From Verrucomicrobiales bacterium (GTDB taxonomy: Bacteria > Verrucomicrobiota > Verrucomicrobiia > Verrucomicrobiales > DEV007), in assembly GCA_016795505.1 (NCBI GenBank), contig JAEUHH010000117.1:1-38077 (forward strand): a DNA stretch of 38,077 bases, read 5' to 3'. Positions 17,041 to 24,530 of the stretch are shown here, piece by piece (positions within the stretch are counted from its first letter, which is position 1; the number at the start of each line of letters is the position of its first letter). A program made the translations under genes and the position numbers. The notes beneath the pieces are model-generated. The model was not told the origin of the DNA. It did not search any database and saw only the letters and a program-made list of their open reading frames with translations.

Positions 17041-17196
17041 ATGGACGATCCCAGCCCTCTTCACAACCTCCCGGCCAATCCCGAGCCCACCGCGCAGCCC
17101 GCGGCCGACGACGCCCCCGAGCCCACGCCCGAAGAGCAAATGGCCCGGTTCGAAGAGGCGTTGAAAGAAGAAGACTGGGGCCACCAGCCATGTTGA
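17041..17196 (+). CDS. Small hypothetical protein ending in DWGHQPC
   Basis: A 51-residue acidic, Pro/Ala-rich peptide with a conserved-looking C-terminus EEDWGHQPC; similar endings occur in small uncharacterised bacterial proteins (from memory). Its stop overlaps the start of the next gene by 7 nt (ATG of the VF530 gene lies inside the last codons), which points to translational coupling and supports its being real. An alternative start at ATG 16999 has a good GGGAGG ribosome-binding site 4 nt upstream and would add 14 residues. ATG 17041 gives the more compact protein. Function unknown. Confidence 0.6.
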   Translation: MDDPSPLHNLPANPEPTAQPAADDAPEPTPEEQMARFEEALKEEDWGHQPC

Positions 17197-17465
17197 ACCA
17201 CGACCCCCAGCCCAACGGCGACCCGCCCCCGGCCCGGCCAGCGCCGTCGCATCCCAAGGATCCCCTCCACGGCGTGACCCTGGAGACCATGCTGCGCCGG
17301 CTCGTCGACTACCTCGGCTGGGAGGAAATGGGCTACCGAGTGCCCATCCGGTGCTTCACTCACGACCCCAGCATCACCTCCTCCCTGAAATTCCTCCGCA
17401 AAACCCCCTGGGCGCGGAAAAAGGTCGAGGAACTTTACCTGCGCTACGACTACCCCGAGGAATGA
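17190..17465 (+). CDS. VF530 family protein (DUF2132)
   Basis: A 91-residue protein whose last 70 residues match the VF530/DUF2132 family: [21 protein letters not shown], then [28 protein letters not shown]. Family members are small helical proteins of uncertain role; the fold was described as resembling DNA-binding proteins. The N-terminal 25 residues are Pro-rich and probably flexible. Start ATG 17190 overlaps the upstream small gene. A GAGGGG/CCCCTC hairpin (17464-17484) straddles the stop codon and might serve as a weak terminator, but it lacks a T-run. Confidence 0.9.
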   Translation: MLNHDPQPNGDPPPARPAPSHPKDPLHGVTLETMLRRLVDYLGWEEMGYRVPIRCFTHDPSITSSLKFLRKTPWARKKVEELYLRYDYPEE

Positions 17466-17663
17466 GGGGGCGAAGTGGCCCCTCACTTATCTTCCCGCCG
17501 CGCCGGTGGAATACGCATTGCACTCTTGTGGGATTTCAAAATTGCTTCGAAAGGTGAACCGTCCCTTTCGCCTTTGCCAACATCCGAAACCGAGACGGCA
17601 GATTCCTGCAACTGCGTCGGCATTTCGATCCATCGACCACCCTGTCCAACGAAAAGAAAATCC

Positions 17664-19220
17664 GTGGCTCACTCTGATTCACCGACCCTGCCCTCTTCAA
17701 GCCCCGACCTGGCCACAGCCATCGCCGCCCTCGAGGCCGTCGTGCGCGACCGCGCCCTGCTCAATGCCCTGAGCCCCGAGGACCGACAGCGCCTTCTCAC
17801 CGCCGCCGGCGACGTCTTCTGCCCCGACGTGTCCCAGCGTCGCCGACAGGTCAAAGCCCGCCAGCGCGAGCGCAAAGCCAGCCAGATCGACCGCACCGAG
17901 GAAGTCCTCCACCAGACCGGCATCCGCGAGTTGCGTCGCCGGCCCGTTTTCACCACCCCGAATGTCTACCCACCCGCCCTCGGCGAACCCGTCGAGGTGG
18001 ACGACCCCGCCTTCCGCGAGGTCGTCGAGCCGCAGAATTGCTACATCTGCAAAAGCGACTACCAACTCATCCACCATTTTTACGACCAGCTCTGTCCCGC
18101 CTGTGCCGAGCTGAACTTCCGCAAGCGCACCGAGACCGCCGACCTGCGCGGTCGCGTCGCCCTGCTCACCGGCGGGCGGGTGAAGATCGGCTACCAGGCT
18201 GGCATCAAGCTGCTCCGCGCCGGCGCCGAGTTGATCGTCACCACCCGGTTTCCCCGCGATGCCGCCCTGCGCTACTCCCAGGAGCCCGATTTCACCGTCT
18301 GGGGCCACCGGCTCAAGATCTTCGGCCTCGACCTGCGCCACACCCCCAGCGTCGAGGCTTTTTGCCACCATCTGCTGGAGACCCGCGAGCGGCTCGACTT
18401 CATCATCAGCAACGCCTGCCAGACCGTCCGGCGCCCCCCCGATTTCTACCTCCACATGATGGACCGCGAGAGTGCCGACCTCCGCGAGTTGCCCGGCGAT
18501 AGCGCCAGCCTGCTCGGCGAATACGAAGGCCTGCGCGGCTACCACATGCTGCCCGAGGGCCGGGATCAGACGGCCGATGCGCTCGCCGAGCCCGCCGCCG
18601 CCTCCCTGGCCGGCCTCACCCATGCCGCCGCGCTCTCCCAGGCGCCCCTGCTGCCCGACGAGCAGACTGCCCGCAGCCACCTGTTCCCCCAGGGGCAGCT
18701 CGATCAGGACCTCCAGCAGATCGACCTGCGCGAGCGCAATTCCTGGCGCCTCCTTCTGGCCGAGGTGCCCACCGTCGAGTTGCTCGAGACCCAGCTCGTC
18801 AATGCCGTCGCCCCCTTCGTGCTCAATGCCCGCCTCAAGCAGCTCATGATGCGCAGCCCCGAGCGCGACAAGCACATCGTCAACGTCTCCGCCGTCGAGG
18901 GCCAGTTCTACCGCAAATTCAAGACCACCCGCCATCCCCATACCAACATGGCCAAGGCCGCGCTGAACATGATGACCCGCACCAGTGCCGCCGACTACCA
19001 CGCCGACGGCATCCACATGAACGCTGTCGATACCGGCTGGGTCACCGACGAGGACCCCGTCCACATCGCCGAGCGCAAAGTGGACGAGCACCGTTTCCAC
19101 CCGCCCCTCGACATCGTCGACGGCGCCGCCCGCATCGTCGATCCCATCATCGACGGCTTCAATACCGGCGAGCACATCTGGGGCAAATTCCTCAAGGACT
19201 ACCGCCCGACGGATTGGTGA
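17664..19220 (+). CDS. Large SDR-fold oxidoreductase with Cys4 motif and altered active site
   Basis: About 518 residues from GTG 17664 (the frame is open to 17475, but the first 63 residues look non-coding). An N-terminal helical, Arg/Gln-rich segment is followed by a Cys4 motif: C126-x2-C129-x14-C144-x2-C147, probably a zinc knuckle. A Rossmann/SDR domain starts near residue 160. The glycine motif reads TGGRVKIG, with Lys where classical SDRs have the middle Gly. NVSAVEG gives the usual Ser, but the helix Lys (TNMAKAAL) has Thr four residues before it instead of Tyr; an alternative YxxxK (YRKFK) lies just upstream. A roughly 100-residue insertion (residues 260-370) separates the two halves. 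Cofactor use and activity are uncertain. Confidence 0.82.
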   Translation: MAHSDSPTLPSSSPDLATAIAALEAVVRDRALLNALSPEDRQRLLTAAGDVFCPDVSQRRRQVKARQRERKASQIDRTEEVLHQTGIRELRRRPVFTTPNVYPPALGEPVEVDDPAFREVVEPQNCYICKSDYQLIHHFYDQLCPACAELNFRKRTETADLRGRVALLTGGRVKIGYQAGIKLLRAGAELIVTTRFPRDAALRYSQEPDFTVWGHRLKIFGLDLRHTPSVEAFCHHLLETRERLDFIISNACQTVRRPPDFYLHMMDRESADLRELPGDSASLLGEYEGLRGYHMLPEGRDQTADALAEPAAASLAGLTHAAALSQAPLLPDEQTARSHLFPQGQLDQDLQQIDLRERNSWRLLLAEVPTVELLETQLVNAVAPFVLNARLKQLMMRSPERDKHIVNVSAVEGQFYRKFKTTRHPHTNMAKAALNMMTRTSAADYHADGIHMNAVDTGWVTDEDPVHIAERKVDEHRFHPPLDIVDGAARIVDPIIDGFNTGEHIWGKFLKDYRPTDW

Positions 19221-19267
19221 GAATGGATGCAAAGGCAGATCGCTGATCGGGAAGGGGAGTCATTTCC

Positions 19268-19311
19268 GATGCAACAGGGTCTGATCGCCGATGCAACAGG
19301 GTCTGATCGGA
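19268..19311 (+). repeat. 22-bp tandem repeat family, locus C (two units)
   Basis: Two units (19268-19289, 19290-19311) agree in 20 of 22 positions, each beginning GATGCAACAGGGTCTGATCG. The sequence just before them (19245-19267) looks like a decayed third unit. They lie in the gap between the Cys4 SDR and the P-loop NTPase genes. This is the least degenerate pair in which the core AACAGGGTCTGATCG is fully conserved. Confidence 0.88.
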
Positions 19312-19384
19312 AAGCCCAGGTCGGCAGAGTCGGCGCGGATTTGCGGTTTCCGCCACGGCGGCCTTGTGGGACACTCTTTTCACC

Positions 19385-20041
19385 ATGACGCCGCCCACCA
19401 CCCCACCGGAGCCGAACCGCAACCACCGCTGCCGCATCGTCGTGACGGGCGGGCCGGGTGGCGGGAAGACGACAGCGGCGGACCTGTTTCGGCGGGAGAT
19501 CGGCGATCGGGTGGTGATCGTGCCGGAGGCGGCCACGATGATGTTCCAGGGCGGTTTTCCCCGCTCGACCGAGCCCGATGCGGTCCGCGCCGCCCAGCGG
19601 GCCATCTACCACGTGCAGCGGAATCTGGAGGACATCCAGGCGATCCGCTACCCGGACCGCATCCTCCTCTGCGACCGGGGCACGATTGATGGCGCGGCCT
19701 ATTGGCCGGAGCAGGACGGGGATTTTTTCGACCACCTCGGCACCACGCTGGATGCCGAACTGGCGCGCTACGACGGGGTGATCTTTTTCGAAAGCGCGGC
19801 GGTGGGAGGTCTCGGGATCGAGGGGGGCAATCCGGTGCGTCGCGAGACGCTGGCCGAGGCGGCGGCGCTGGATGCGAAGCTGCGCCACTACTGGTCGCGA
19901 CACGAGCGCTTCGTGGTGGTGCATCACAACCCGTCGTTTTTCAAAAAGATCTCCTTCGCCCTGGCGATGCTCGACGAGATGGTGGCCGAGTTGTGCCGGC
20001 TGCGGGAGGAGCGGCTGGCGCGGCTGCGGACGATGGCGTGA
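19385..20041 (+). CDS. AAA_28-type P-loop ATPase
   Basis: A 218-residue P-loop protein. Walker A GGPGGGKTT lies about 22 residues in, followed by EAATMMFQGGFP. The DRGTIDGAAYWP block near residue 95 is typical of the AAA_28 (NadR/TTD14-like) group. A Walker B-like strand precedes it (ILLCDRG). Members resemble small-molecule kinases, and no substrate is known for this one. The start is ATG 19385 (an earlier ATG at 19364 is possible). It precedes fxsA by 39 nt on the same strand. Nearby genes give no further hint of its job. Confidence 0.87.
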   Translation: MTPPTTPPEPNRNHRCRIVVTGGPGGGKTTAADLFRREIGDRVVIVPEAATMMFQGGFPRSTEPDAVRAAQRAIYHVQRNLEDIQAIRYPDRILLCDRGTIDGAAYWPEQDGDFFDHLGTTLDAELARYDGVIFFESAAVGGLGIEGGNPVRRETLAEAAALDAKLRHYWSRHERFVVVHHNPSFFKKISFALAMLDEMVAELCRLREERLARLRTMA

Positions 20042-20080
20042 GCAGCGGGCGCCGGATCGTGCTACGGTGAGCGAGTCGCC

Positions 20081-20578
20081 ATGTTCTTCCGGCTCCTCGC
20101 GCTCTTCATTTCGATCCCGGTCATCGAGCTGTTCCTCTTCCTCCAGGTCGGGGCGAGGGTCGGCTGGCTGCCGACGCTCGCCATCGTGGTGATCACCGGC
20201 ATTCTGGGCGCCTCGCTGTCGCGGGCGCAGGGCCTGAAGACGCTGGTACGCTACCAGCAGGCGCTGGCCGAGGGGCGGCTGCCTCACCGGGAGGTGATCG
20301 AGGGCCTGATGATCCTGGCCGCCGGGGTGCTGCTGCTCACGCCGGGCTTTCTGACGGACGCGATCGGCTTTGCGCTGCTGGTCCCGCCGGTGCGTGATGC
20401 GGTGCGGGAAAAGCTGACCACCTACCTGTCTGGCCGCATCCGGGTGGTGGGAGCCGGGATGCCCACGCCGTCGGCGCAACATCCGACTGATCCCGAGACG
20501 GTGCGGCGGGTCTATCGGGAGACCGGAGTCATCGAGGTCGAGGCCGAGGTGGTGGAGGAGTCGCCACCGAAGGGGTGA
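20081..20578 (+). CDS. fxsA: FxsA family membrane protein
   Basis: A 165-residue inner-membrane protein. The N-terminal half has about three hydrophobic segments: RLLALFISIPVIELFLFLQV, LAIVVITGILGASL, and MILAAGVLLLTPGFLTDAIG. It carries the family motifs SRAQG and TPGFLTDAIG. FxsA of E. coli was named as a suppressor of F-exclusion of phage T7; its normal role is unclear. The C-terminal 50 residues are hydrophilic, acidic and variable, as usual. It is likely co-transcribed with the upstream P-loop gene. Confidence 0.92.
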   Translation: MFFRLLALFISIPVIELFLFLQVGARVGWLPTLAIVVITGILGASLSRAQGLKTLVRYQQALAEGRLPHREVIEGLMILAAGVLLLTPGFLTDAIGFALLVPPVRDAVREKLTTYLSGRIRVVGAGMPTPSAQHPTDPETVRRVYRETGVIEVEAEVVEESPPKG

Positions 20579-20669
20579 GGTGAGTTGGGGGAAAGACCGT
20601 TCTAGCAGGCCAACCAGAGGAACCTGGGCCACAAAGTGAAAAACCAAATTTTGGCAGTAGCATTTCAAA

Positions 20670-21251
20670 ATGCACTCCGGCCCCGCGCAATCTTGGATCT
20701 CCTTGCTTGAGTATTACCGGCTCGATGCTGTCGCGCCCGAGAAGAGCGACTGGTACGATGGTGAGATGTTCAACAGGGCCGGTGGCACCACGAACCACAG
20801 CCGTATCAAGGTCAACCTGGCGCGTGCATTGGGGAATCAACTGGGCGACGGTCCCTGCGAGACGCTCGATAGCGACCAGCGTCTGGCGATCATCAGCAGC
20901 GGACTGCGGACCTATCCGGATCTGTCCGTTTACTGTGGTCCGATCGATTACGACGAGGAGGATCCCCAGCGACTCACGGCGACGAATCCCGCCATGCTTT
21001 TCGAAGTGCTCTCGCCATCGACCGAGGCTTACGACCGGGGGCTGAAGGCGGAGAGTTATCGCCAGATACCTTCGCTCCGGGCCTACGCGCTCATCTCCCA
21101 GCGGGAGCCGCACATCGAGCTCTATGAGCGGCAGGATGATGGCTCGTGGCGCTACACGGAGCGCCGGGGGCTTGAGGAAGTGACGGACATGCCCGGCATC
21201 GGCGTGAGGCTCTCCCATGCCGATGTTTACGCGCGGGTCGAATTCACGTAA
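20670..21251 (+). CDS. Uma2 family protein (DUF820, putative PD-(D/E)xK nuclease fold)
   Basis: A 193-residue Uma2/DUF820 protein. The characteristic pattern is YPDLSVYCG, then FEVLSPSTEAYDRGLKAESYRQIPSLRAYALIS, in which Asp, Glu and the downstream Lys match the restriction-endonuclease-like core. Family members are abundant in cyanobacteria and PVC bacteria; their biological role is not established. ATG 20670 follows an AT-richer stretch (20640-20668). Its last 8 bases overlap the 3' end of the convergent dsrE-like gene, so the stop codons are interleaved. Confidence 0.92.
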   Translation: MHSGPAQSWISLLEYYRLDAVAPEKSDWYDGEMFNRAGGTTNHSRIKVNLARALGNQLGDGPCETLDSDQRLAIISSGLRTYPDLSVYCGPIDYDEEDPQRLTATNPAMLFEVLSPSTEAYDRGLKAESYRQIPSLRAYALISQREPHIELYERQDDGSWRYTERRGLEEVTDMPGIGVRLSHADVYARVEFT

Positions 21252-21786
21252 ACAGCACCTGCGTCCGGGTCCCGGCGGCTTCCTTGTAGAAATCGCCGAC
21301 GGTCAGCACGCCGTCGAGGCGCTCCCAGAGGTCTTCCTTGCCGAGCTTGAACATGTCCATGGCCAGCTTGCAGGCGTAAATCTTGCCGCCGGCGTCGGAG
21401 ATCATTTCGAGGAATTCGCGCACCGGGGGTACGTCGAGGCGTTCCATTTCCTTGTTCATCAGGTGCGTGGCGAAGGCGGAGACGCCGGGGATGGAGCCCA
21501 CCATGGTGGGAAACGGCATCGTGACGGGCATCCCGAGCATCGGCATGGCGAGATTCAGCGCGGCATTGCCGACGGTGGAGACTTTCAGGGAGTCCATCGT
21601 CTTTTCGATCAGGGCGTTCATCCCGAAGAAGGTGAAGAACACCGAGGCCTCGATGCCCTCCATGCGGGCGCCATTGGCGAGTATCAGGGCGGGATAGATG
21701 CCGTCGAGGGAACCTCGGCTCACGATGATGAGCACTTTTTCGAGCGGCGCGTTGTTGTCGGGATCGAAGGGGGCGGAGTCTGACAT
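21244..21786 (-). CDS. DsrE/DsrF/DrsH-like sulfur-transfer family protein (DsrE2-like)
   Basis: A 180-residue protein of the DsrE family (pattern KVLIIVSRGSLDGIYPALILANGA, FFTFFGMNALIEKTMD, GGKIYACKLAMDMF). DsrE-type proteins carry sulfur as a cysteine persulfide; Cys in IYACKLAMD is the candidate, as in the DsrE2 subgroup. A hydrophobic central stretch is typical of membrane-associated DsrE2. It is the last gene of an apparent operon led by an SQR-like flavoprotein and a TusE/DsrC-like protein, 45 nt behind the latter. The pathway role (moving sulfane sulfur after sulfide oxidation) is inference from family and context. Confidence 0.9.
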   Translation of the reverse strand: MSDSAPFDPDNNAPLEKVLIIVSRGSLDGIYPALILANGARMEGIEASVFFTFFGMNALIEKTMDSLKVSTVGNAALNLAMPMLGMPVTMPFPTMVGSIPGVSAFATHLMNKEMERLDVPPVREFLEMISDAGGKIYACKLAMDMFKLGKEDLWERLDGVLTVGDFYKEAAGTRTQVLFT

Positions 21787-21831
21787 GGGAATTCCGGGAG
21801 TGAAAGGGTGGGGACAGGGACAGAGAGGGGC

Positions 21832-22143
21832 TCAGATACAACCGACGGGCTTGGGCACACCGGCGATGCGGGCGGCTTTTTTCAGGGGGCCGTTGGGGAA
21901 CAGGGCGTAGAGATCCTTGGTGGTGACGACGCCGGATTTGCCGAGCTGACGGATGGTGACTTCCTCGCCGGCGGCGTGTTTGGCGCGCAGGTGGTGGAGC
22001 ACTTTCCAATGGGCTTCGGTCAGCGGACCGACGCTCTCCTCGGCGGCGAGGGCGGCGGCGACGGCTTCGTTCCACTGGGAGGGATCGGTGAGGAAGCCCT
22101 CCTCGTTCACGTCGATGGTGGCTCCGGCGATGGTCTTTTGCAT
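21832..22143 (-). CDS. TusE/DsrC/DsvC family sulfur relay protein, single-cysteine form
   Basis: A 103-residue TusE/DsrC protein, the usual length. It has IDVNEEGFLTDPSQWN near the start and the conserved C-terminal arm ARIAGVPKPVGCI. The penultimate Cys (CysA) is present. The second Cys of true DsrC, eleven residues earlier, is Ala here. So a DsrC-type intramolecular trisulfide cycle is not expected; a TusE-like relay or a regulator-like role is more likely. It sits between the SQR-like gene (52 nt upstream) and the DsrE-like gene (45 nt downstream) on one transcript. Confidence 0.92.
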   Translation of the reverse strand: MQKTIAGATIDVNEEGFLTDPSQWNEAVAAALAAEESVGPLTEAHWKVLHHLRAKHAAGEEVTIRQLGKSGVVTTKDLYALFPNGPLKKAARIAGVPKPVGCI

Positions 22144-22195
22144 GGCGGGGATGGGTGGGGATGGTGGATGGGATCGGGTTGGTGGGTGGAAAAAA

Positions 22196-23434
22196 TCAGG
22201 CGGCGGGGCGCAGGTCTTTGGGCACGCGCTTGTTCCGGCTGATGCCGGGGAGCGGCCGGGCCTTGAGCAGCAGGTGCCAGTAGACCCAGCGGAAGGCGAG
22301 TTTGCCCCAGTGATTCAACCGGCTCTCCCGGAGCAGGCGGAGGGGGCCCCAGCCAAAGGGGAAGCCGCCCTCGTGGGGCTCGATGTCGTAGCTGAAATCG
22401 ATGAGCAGGGCCTTGCCACCGCCGCTCTCGATGAAGCAGTTCGAGTGACCGTCGAATTCCTCTTTCAGCGGCCGGCCGGCGATGTGGAGCAGGATGTTGT
22501 CGGTCAGCGTTTCGGCCTCGAAGTGGGCGACGGAGCCGGCCTTCGATGCGGGGACATTGGTGGCGTCGCCAATGACGAAGATGTCCGGGTAGTCGCGGCT
22601 TTGCAGAGTGTGCCGGTGGGTGGGGATGAAATTCAGGTCGTCGCCCATGCCGGAGGCGGCGATGGCTTCGCTGCCCATGTTGAGCGGGGTGGTCACAAGC
22701 AGGTCGTAGGGGATCTCCCGCTCGTCGTAGGAGACGATCACGCGGCGATCCGCATCGACACGCTCAATGGCGAAGTCGGCCTCGAGGGCGATGCCTTTGT
22801 CGGCGAGCAGGTGGCCGAGGGCCTTTGAGGCTTTGGGCTTGGTGAAGGCGCCGGAAAGGGGCGTGACGTAGGTGATCTCGACACGGTCCCGGAGGCCGCG
22901 GTTCTGGAAAAAGGTGTCCGCGAGAAAGGAGAACTCCAGAGGAGCCACGGGGCACTTGATCGGCATCTCGGTGACGTGAACGACCAGTTTGCCCCCCTGC
23001 CAGGCGGCGAGCCGGTCACGCAGGGCGCGGGCGCCCTCGAAAGTGTAGAAATCGAACACGTCCCGGCGCCAGCCCGGACCCGTCATGCCCTCGGTTTCTT
23101 CCGGGGCGATGTGGGAGCCGGTCGCCACGATGAGCAGGTCATAGGCGATCGGCTCGCGGCCGGCGAGATGGACCTGGCGGGCGGCGGGATCGATCCGCTC
23201 CACCGGGGCGGCGACGAAGTCCACGTCTCGCGGCAGCAGGTCGCGGGTCTTTTTCACGATGGCCGACTCGTCGATCATCCCGAAGGGCAGAAAGAGAAAG
23301 CCCGGCTGGTAGTAGTGGTCTTCCGACCGATCCACCGCCGTGATGCGCCATTCGCCGCGCGGCAGGCGCTTGCGCAGGTGGTGCGCCATCATGGTGCCGG
23401 CCGTGCCAGCACCGAGTATGAGGAGATTTTTCAT
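22196..23434 (-). CDS. NAD(P)/FAD-dependent oxidoreductase, sulfide:quinone oxidoreductase-like
   Basis: A 412-residue flavoprotein. FAD-binding GAGTAGTMMA is near the N-terminus, LLIVATGSHI is the second dinucleotide contact, and FVIGDATNVPASKAGS is near the C-terminal FAD site. Only two cysteines are evident: one in KCPVAPLEF and one in SNCFIES, the positions expected for the redox disulfide of sulfide:quinone reductases. The end (RVYWHLLLKAR-like) could associate with the membrane. It heads a three-gene sulfur operon, which supports sulfide or persulfide oxidation (inference). The frame extends to 23497, but ATG 23434 (MKNLLILGAG) is the evident start. Confidence 0.88.
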   Translation of the reverse strand: MKNLLILGAGTAGTMMAHHLRKRLPRGEWRITAVDRSEDHYYQPGFLFLPFGMIDESAIVKKTRDLLPRDVDFVAAPVERIDPAARQVHLAGREPIAYDLLIVATGSHIAPEETEGMTGPGWRRDVFDFYTFEGARALRDRLAAWQGGKLVVHVTEMPIKCPVAPLEFSFLADTFFQNRGLRDRVEITYVTPLSGAFTKPKASKALGHLLADKGIALEADFAIERVDADRRVIVSYDEREIPYDLLVTTPLNMGSEAIAASGMGDDLNFIPTHRHTLQSRDYPDIFVIGDATNVPASKAGSVAHFEAETLTDNILLHIAGRPLKEEFDGHSNCFIESGGGKALLIDFSYDIEPHEGGFPFGWGPLRLLRESRLNHWGKLAFRWVYWHLLLKARPLPGISRNKRVPKDLRPAA

Positions 23435-23481
23435 GCGGATGGGTTGTCGTTTGGACGCTCGCGCCTGTATTCTCTTACAGC

Positions 23482-23510
23482 GATATAGAATCGCCAAGCG
23501 GATCTTTCAA
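23482..23510 (-). promoter_or_regulatory. Candidate sigma-70-like promoter of the sulfur operon
   Basis: On the minus strand TTGAAA (23505-23510, 5/6 of TTGACA) and TATATC (23482-23487, 4/6) are separated by exactly 17 nt. They lie 48 nt upstream of the SQR-like start and just after the stop of the amidohydrolase gene. This suggests the sulfur genes are a separate transcription unit from the sulfatase operon upstream. Confidence 0.45.
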
Positions 23511-23519
23511 AAAGAGCCG

Positions 23520-24530
23520 TCAGCGCGACAGGAGAGCGTCGAGCCGGGTTTCGCAGGCTGGTGGGAAGCCCATGGCGCGCTTCAGCCTCAGATCGCGCTG
23601 CAGTGGGTGACGGTCGCGCCGGCTTTCCTGCCAGGTCCGCCAGTCGATGTGGCCCCGGTGCCACGGGCCGAAGCCGCCGACGGGTACGGGGAAGTCGCTG
23701 CCGTGGATGATGCGCTCCAGCACGTCCGTCCGGAGCACCTTGGCGATGGTGTGGCTGCGGTTCAGGCTGCTCAGGGCGGAATTGTCGGCGTAGAGACGCG
23801 GGTAACGAGCAAACAGGGCTATCAGCTCGTGGGTGTAGTCGGGATCCCACAGCCCCGACCGCCCGGCGGCATGGGCGGCGATCACGGTGACGCCGCAGTC
23901 CAGTGGTGTGGCGAGGAGCCGCGGGTCGGCGAATCTCGGCTCGATCACCGGCAGGGTCATCTCGCCGCCGGTGTGGGAGAGCAGAATCAGGCCGGCCGCG
24001 GCCATCTTTTCCCAGAAAGGGTGGTAGCGCCGGTCGGCGTAGTCGATGCCGAGACAGTTGGGCAACAGCTTGACCACCCGGGCGCCGCGCGCGACGCAGC
24101 GGTCCAGTTCCTCCAGGGCATCGGGCCGGGCCGGATGAATCGACACGGCGGGGATGAACAGGCCGGGGTGCCGATCGCAGACGGCGAGCAGGTGGTCGTT
24201 CGGCACGTAGAAGCCGGCTTTTCCCGGCAGGGGCTCGCCCCGGTCGGTGTGGGGCAGATCCTGGGCCAGCAGCACGGCGGCGTCGAGATCGGACTCGCGA
24301 ACCTGCTCTACCAGCCGTCGCTCGAAACAGGCGTCCAGATCGCGTCCCAGCACGCGCGGCGGCACGCCGGCCTCCAGCAGCATGACGTGGGAGATGAGCC
24401 GCCGGTGGGGCGAGGCCATGCCCACCCAGCAGCCGCTGCCGGACGAGCCATCGCCCACCAGATGGACGTGGCAATCGATCCGCCGGGCCGTCGGCACCGG
24501 TGGGGAGCCGGAGACCGTGGAGTCGGTCAC
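23520..24530 (-). CDS. Amidohydrolase family (amidohydrolase_2-like) metal-dependent hydrolase
   Basis: A 336-residue TIM-barrel hydrolase. Metal-ligand HxH is in IDCHVHL near residue 18, Lys in VVKLLPN, His in LLSHTGGE and VIAAHAAG, and Asp in HGSDFPVPV near the C-terminal end of the barrel. This order fits amidohydrolase_2. Substrates of this group are lactones, decarboxylated aromatics and others; none can be assigned here. Its ATG overlaps the stop of the GDSL/DUF1080 gene as ATGA (24527-24530), a strong sign of translational coupling. No signal peptide is visible, so it is likely cytosolic. Confidence 0.9.
   Translation of the reverse strand: MTDSTVSGSPPVPTARRIDCHVHLVGDGSSGSGCWVGMASPHRRLISHVMLLEAGVPPRVLGRDLDACFERRLVEQVRESDLDAAVLLAQDLPHTDRGEPLPGKAGFYVPNDHLLAVCDRHPGLFIPAVSIHPARPDALEELDRCVARGARVVKLLPNCLGIDYADRRYHPFWEKMAAAGLILLSHTGGEMTLPVIEPRFADPRLLATPLDCGVTVIAAHAAGRSGLWDPDYTHELIALFARYPRLYADNSALSSLNRSHTIAKVLRTDVLERIIHGSDFPVPVGGFGPWHRGHIDWRTWQESRRDRHPLQRDLRLKRAMGFPPACETRLDALLSR

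Noticed and set aside
17697-19232. 511-residue minus-strand open frame opposite the Cys4 SDR gene
   Set aside because: Composition is Gly/Val/Glu/Asp-rich and repetitive without motifs, as expected for the antisense of a GC-rich gene; the plus-strand product has recognisable motifs.
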